The notes under the pieces: generated by a model
Database searches by the model: none
What the model was told of the DNA's origin: nothing
The model's input: only the letters and a program-made list of their open reading frames with translations
NCBI GenBank assembly: GCA_009731375.1
Contig: BJOX01000261.1
Coordinates: 156,105 to 220,104 of the forward strand
DNA: 64,000 bases
Direction: 5' to 3'
From: Paulinella micropora
Taxonomy: Eukaryota; Cercozoa; Imbricatea; Euglyphida
Position numbers and translations under genes: made by a program
Shown here: positions 58,750 to 64,000 of the stretch, piece after piece
How the letters are laid out: each line of letters opens with the position of its first letter
Numbering within the stretch: position 1 is the stretch's first letter

Positions 58750-59386
58750 GTATCAGATAATCTTGCACATATACGTTAATAAATTAGCGTTACTTGCTCT
58801 TGTATTCATGAGCGTGTTATATCCTTAGTATACCTATATAATGTATGTACCCATGTATGTGTATCCATATGCATATTGAGCATGTTTTCATGCAGCGCAC
58901 ATATATTCGCGTGCATGTGCGTACGTATTTATTATGGCTGTATCATAGCGACTGTATGTATTCAGTGATGTAAGTATGTATAAATGCGTCTTGGACTGCA
59001 GGAGGCATCAAATGTTCGGTTTTCGCAGTATGGTGGGCATTATAGACGCCTACGTCTCCCTTTTCCCGCATCTTTCATCCAAAACCAGAATTACACGTTG
59101 GCCACCCCATTTTTCCAGCAACTTATTCCACTTCTGCACTAGAGGCGTAGCATACGCTTGCTCATTTCTTGCCTCCGAGAGAAAGTCTCGCCTCCAAGGT
59201 TCCACCCGATACACTATAAATCATCTATTCTGCATTCTTGGTCTTCCCTGTAATCCTACCCAGCCATTCTAAAGCCTGTTTCATAGAGTGAATTTTCTTT
59301 ATTGATAGAGCCTGTCTTCGGAGTCGCAATGTCCATGCTTTCTCCTACCCTTATGTATGTATGTATATATTTATGTATGTATAGAG

Positions 59387-59546
59387 CTACTGTCCGAGGA
59401 GCCAAGCACCACTGGTGCCAACCTGCTGCCCTGCGCAGTAAGCTTGTGCAACGTGCTAAGAACGTTTGCGCATGAACAATTTCCCTTCGACCCCGAGGAG
59501 ATCAGTCAGAGGGAATTCGGCGAGCAGCTGCTCGAGGCACTAGCAG
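59387..59546 (+). CDS. Exon-like segment G, unknown host gene
   Basis: Bounded by AG and a good donor, GTAACT. It reads LLSEEPSTTGANLLPCAVSL then AHEQFPFDPEEISQREFGEQ. GC content and residue mix differ clearly from the flanking intron-like sequence. Confidence 0.4.
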
Positions 59547-59596
59547 GTAACTCTAATTTAACGGGTTGAATCCACGGTGACCTGTGTTTGTGATTA

Positions 59597-60557
59597 TCCG
59601 ATATATGAAAGGTGTTGGGATTAGGGGGTGTGGGTTTGGGGGGAGGGGGAAATTGGAAATTGTGTACCCCACCCCCACCCCCACCCCCACTCCCACCTCC
59701 ATCCCTAGCAAATCGGCACCGCTGTCGCAATAATTTATGCTTTGTGGGAACCAGGAGGAGTTGGAAGCTCATCTTTGCAGGGTGGCTAGCCCCAGACTCG
59801 ATGTTGATGCTGATATAATTTTTCTGGAATTCACGCAAATATTTGCGTTAGGGGAGTGTCCTGAATGCCAAACTTCCTTGTTTTTCAGCCTCTTTAGTAC
59901 TTTCTGCACCCTGTCGGAATAAATCACGGTTTGTGTGAACCAGGAAAAGTTGGGAGCGTATATCGACAGGGTGGCTAGCCCCAGACTCGATCTTGATGCT
60001 GATATAATTTTTTTGGAATTAACGCAAATATTTGCGTTAGGGAAGTGTCCTGAATGCAGAAATTTCTTGGTTTTGGGAGTACTTGCCGGTACCTCCGGCA
60101 TTAGCACGTACCCTGTCGGCGGGGAGGGGGGGGGGGGGGGGGCCGGGGGCCCCCCCCCCGGGNNNNNNNNNNCCCGAAGCGACTTTGCCGGTGCCAAAAT
60201 GAATGGCTGAGAATGCTCCAAGGCTCTAAGAGTTGTGCCAGAAGGGTTGAGAGGCTGATTCTTTGGTTTTCTCATCCTCGGGACGTGCTTCAGGTAGTGA
60301 ACCAGTTGAAAGAGAGATTTACGAAGATTTGGCAAAGTAGTACCAAAATGAATGGCTGAGAATGCTCCAAGGCTCTAAGAGTTGTGCCGGAGGGGCTTAG
60401 AGGCTGATTCTTTGTGTTTTCGCAAGCTTGTCACAAGCTCTTTTTAGGGATATAGCCGAGATTGCTCCAAAATTGTAAAAGTTGCGCATGTGAGAATGAG
60501 AGGAAAAGCGACCTTAGGAAGAGGAGGGGAGGGGTTTGGTGTGTGCGTGTGTGTGTG

Positions 60558-60588
<31 letters not shown>

Positions 60589-62040
60589 NNNNNNNNNNNN
60601 NNNNNNNNNNNNNNNNNNNNNNNNNNNNNNNNNNNNNNNNNNNNNNNNNNNNNNNNNNNNNNNNNNNNNNNNNNNNNNNNNNNNNNNNCCCCCCCCCCCC
60701 CCCCACCCCCACCCACCCCCCCCCATTTTCGCACCCCTGTCAGAATAAATCATGGTTTGTGGGAGCGAGGAGGATTTGAGAACTCATATTTGCAGGGTGG
60801 TTAGCCCCAGACTCGATCTTGATGCTGATATAATTTTTTTGGAATTCACGCAAATATTTGCGTTAGGGCAGTGTCCTGAATGCCAAAATTCCTTGTTTTT
60901 TTTTCCGCACCCCTGTCGGAAATCATGGTTTGTGTGAGCCAGGAGGAGTTGGGAGCTCATATTAACAGGGTGGCTAGCCCCAGATTCGATGTTGATGCTG
61001 ATATAATTTCTTTGGAATTCACACAAATATTTGCGTTAGGGGAGTGTCCTGAATGCGAAAATTCCTTGCTTTTTTAGCCTGTTTTCTGCACCCTCGTCGG
61101 AATAAATCATGGTTTGTGAGAACCAGGAGTTGGGAGCTCATATTGACAGGGTGGCTAGCCCCAGACTCGATCTTGATGCTCATATAACTTTTTTGGAGTT
61201 CACGCAAATATTTGCGTTAGGGCAGTGCCAAAATTCCGTGTTTTTTTTAGCCTATTTTCTGCTCTCCCATCGGAATAAATCATGTTTGTGGGAACCAGGA
61301 AGAGTTGGGAGCTCATACTGGCAGGGTGGCTAGCCCCAGACTCGATCTTGATGCTGGTATAATTTCTTTGGAATTTACGCAAATATTTGCGTTAGGGGAG
61401 TGTCCTGAATGCCTAAATTCCTTTTTTTAGCAGTACTTGCCGGTGCCTCCGGCAATTGAACGTACCCTGTCGACGGGAAAGGGGGGGTCCGGGGGGCACT
61501 TCCCCCGGGAACCCCAGCCCGGCGATTGTACGTACCAGTTTTGGTCGCGGGTGGCACCCACACCAGAAAATTGAGGTCTTGTGCCACCAGCAGCTGTTTG
61601 CGCACACCAGAGGGAGATAGCGGCTGTTATTTGGTGTATCTGACACTTCTTGATGAGCTCTCTTCGAAAATGTAAAATTTGTGGCGCCGGGTGGCCTACA
61701 CACCGGGAAATTGAGGTTTTGCGCCACCAGGCCCCGTTTGCGCACACCCGAGGGAGTTTGAGGCTGATGTTTGGTGTACCCGACACCTCTCGATGAGCTC
61801 TCTTCGGAAATAAAACATTTTGGTGGCGGGTGGCACAAAAAGCCGGGATTTCAGGTTTTTGTGCCACCAGAGCTTACACTTGCGTTTGGCTGGTACCTCC
61901 GGCAATTGAACGTACCCTGTCGACGGGAAAGGGGGGGTCCGGGGGGCTCCCCCCGGGAACCCCAGCCCGAGGTGTGTGTGTGTGGGGGGGGGGGGGGGGG
62001 GGGGAGGGGCGGGGGGGGGGGGGGGGGGGGGGTAGCCACG
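59597..62040 (-). repeat. Composite repeat, minus orientation, with extra internal units
   Basis: The inverted counterpart of 53974-55252. Module A occurs at least six times (GTGTCCTGAATGC near 59855, 60045, 60870, 61045 and 61400, and a trimmed unit near 61225) with periods of about 175-190 bp. Each unit contains the palindrome ACGCAAATATTTGCGT. Module B units lie at 61430-61890. G and C runs and two gaps (60163-60172, 60589-60688) interrupt it. Confidence 0.75.
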
Positions 62041-62432
62041 TCCCAGATTCCTGTGGTGAGCGGTGTGTGTGAGAGTACACACACACCACGAGCCCAAGAC
62101 AGGCACCCGTACTTAGCACGGTTGCCCGCTTGTCAAAAATTTTAACGGCGGAACCGTTACTTTTATATAATATTTTTCAGAAAACTCGCAATTGTGGGAC
62201 GGGTCCGGTGCCACCACCCACCACAAAAACCACAGGTGGCACCGGTGACCACAAAAAATGCGAAAACCCGGCTGGTGGCACCACAGGCGGGTATTACCCT
62301 AGTTGTGGATGCATATCACGAATGCCACTTTTACCTGCGCGGATACGGGACAAAAAGGCAATAGATTATCCCACTAGGACAAAAATGATATTTTGTTTTA
62401 TCAGGCCTATCGACAATTCTTTTGAAAATATT

Positions 62433-62434
<2 letters not shown>
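62041..62434. other. No gene recognised
   Basis: Unique sequence after the composite repeat; a CCACCACAGG-type motif repeats a few times near 62200-62290. Confidence 0.35.
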
Positions 62435-62475
<41 letters not shown>

Positions 62476-63065
62476 ATGTTTGCGTGCATGTGGGAGGTTG
62501 GGTGCGTGGATGGGCAGATGGGGGATGAGTGGATGGCCGGATGGAATGGTACCGGTGGATGGGTGGATGGTGGGTGGATTGCACACGGCCACGGGATAGA
62601 TAGGTAGATGGGTGGATAGTTGGATGCGTAAATGTAGATAGTTAGATAGGCAACGATGATGGGTGTATGGGTGGATGAGTGGATGGATTGACTGATTGAT
62701 GGATTGATAGATGGATATCGATGGGTGATCACACTGCCTGTTGTGTATTGTACATGTGTGTGTGTGTGTGTGTGTGTGCGTGCGTCAGAGAGAGAGAGAG
62801 AGAGAGAGATAGTTTTGTGTGCAACGTATGTGTGTGAGCTTGTATTTATGTGTGTGTCTGTGTGTGTGTGTCTGTGTGTGTGTGTGTCTGTGTGTGTGTG
62901 TGTGTGTCTGTGTGTGTGTGTATGTGTGTGTGCACGTGTGTGTCTGTGTGTGTATTATTGTATATGTTTATGTGTGTGTGTTTATATGTGTGTTTATATA
63001 TTTATGTGTGTGTGTGTGCACGTGTGTGTGTGTGCACGTGTGTGTGTGTGTGTGTGTGTGTGCAC
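62435..63065. repeat. GT and GGAT/GATG arrays
   Basis: GT (62445-62471), GGAT-type units to 62720, GA near 62790, then long GT repeats up to a 236-N gap (63066-63301). Confidence 0.9.
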
Positions 63066-63301
63066 NNNNNNNNNNNNNNNNNNNNNNNNNNNNNNNNNNN
63101 NNNNNNNNNNNNNNNNNNNNNNNNNNNNNNNNNNNNNNNNNNNNNNNNNNNNNNNNNNNNNNNNNNNNNNNNNNNNNNNNNNNNNNNNNNNNNNNNNNNN
63201 NNNNNNNNNNNNNNNNNNNNNNNNNNNNNNNNNNNNNNNNNNNNNNNNNNNNNNNNNNNNNNNNNNNNNNNNNNNNNNNNNNNNNNNNNNNNNNNNNNNN
63301 N

Positions 63302-63391
63302 AGCTTATCGTCAATTCTTCGTACTCCCCTCACGGGTGAGACGATGGAGGCGCATGTGCAGAAATGCATCAGCCATTGACAGAGAAGCACT
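63302..63391 (+). mobile_element. tRNA-derived SINE, copy 14 (tail part)
   Basis: Tail module after the gap. Confidence 0.8.
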
Positions 63392-63443
63392 ATTATTACT
63401 ATTATTATTATTATTATTACTATTGTTATTATTATTATTATTG

Positions 63444-63685
63444 TGGCACCGCGATAGCCCAGTGGTCAAGTTCAATGCCATCTGGGACCTGTCGTCAGTG
63501 CGATTCCCGTCGGTGACAGTATTTTCAAAGTGTGTTTTCTTTGAAGGTATTGGTCTGTCTGGAAGGCTTGGAACTGCCCTGCGGGGGTGTCAGTAGAGCT
63601 ATCGGTCAACTCTTCGTATTCCCCTTGCGGGTGAGACGATGGAGGCACATGTGCAGATTTTCATTCGCCATTGACAGAGAAGCAC

Positions 63686-63686
<1 letters not shown>
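63444..63686 (+). mobile_element. tRNA-derived SINE, copy 15 (divergent)
   Basis: An older copy. The head starts GGCACCGCGATAGCCCAG, so its acceptor strand pairs fully with CGGTGCC of the consensus. The 33-bp unit is degenerate. Confidence 0.85.
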
Positions 63687-63748
<62 letters not shown>

Positions 63749-64000
63749 GGGACACCGTGATAGCCCAGTGGTCAAGTTCTACCATCTGGGCCCTTTCGCC
63801 AGTTCGATTCCCGTCGGTGCCACCAGTATTTTCATTGAACATACCGGTCCGTCTGGACCAGTATTTTCATTGAACATACCGGTCCGTCTGGAAGTGTTGG
63901 AACTGCCCTTGCGGGGGTGTCATTACAGCCTATCGTCAATTCTTCGTACTCCCCTCACGGGTGAGACGATGGAGGCGCATGTGCAGAAATGCATCAGCCA
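63749..64000 (+). mobile_element. tRNA-derived SINE, copy 16 (cut by the window end)
   Basis: Nearly complete, two 33-bp units; the tail continues beyond the window. Confidence 0.85.

Overview
The window is eukaryotic nuclear DNA from an organism I cannot name. Support for a eukaryote: GT-AG introns can be placed in several spots, tRNA-derived SINEs, a LINE tail, a Ty3/gypsy retroelement and a piggyBac element are present, and di-, tri- and tetranucleotide arrays occupy roughly half the sequence. Many assembly gaps interrupt it. Several 10-N gaps have the same sequence on both sides, so some repeats here are probably false duplications.

Layout. 1-5.2 kb (minus strand): gag and the first part of pol of a Ty3/gypsy-like retrotransposon in one frame, separated by a single TGA followed by CGG, a known leaky-stop context. 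6.2-17.5 kb: an AT-rich, virus-like insertion of Polinton-like-virus/virophage flavour. It holds a broken protein-primed family B DNA polymerase, two tandem GKYK-domain proteins (one broken), an intact 817-residue primase-polymerase/superfamily 3 helicase, a cysteine-rich protein and small unknown genes. A 0.7-kb divergent intergenic zone carries palindromes, a tRNA-like fold and octamer iterons. The insertion ends in a perfect 182-bp-arm palindrome whose 40-nt centre folds into two small hairpins.

17.5-28.5 kb: mostly microsatellites, including a 4-kb GTAT array with higher-order structure. 28.5-34.8 kb: a GC-rich minus-strand cluster from a second decayed replicon: nuclease-like protein with a GKYK domain, frameshifted helicase with two zinc ribbons, frameshifted MYND-finger protein. 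35-39.9 kb: a copia-type LTR candidate, a 1,254-bp duplication across a 10-N gap, and a frameshifted piggyBac transposase gene with its TTAA 3' end. 41-53.7 kb and 63.3-64 kb: AAT/ATT arrays studded with at least sixteen copies of one tRNA-derived SINE, related short elements and a 5'-truncated LINE. 54-55.3 kb and 59.6-62 kb: two inverted copies of a composite repeat. Short plus-strand open segments bounded by AG and GT between 19 and 59.6 kb look like exons of one or more host genes with very long introns; I cannot name them.

How the parts relate. The two virus-like clusters both carry a superfamily 3 helicase, a zinc ribbon and a GKYK domain but differ strongly in base composition, so they are probably related replicons acquired separately. 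In the first, the polymerase is dead while the primase-helicase is intact. No capsid, packaging ATPase or integrase gene was recognised, so neither looks like a complete virus.
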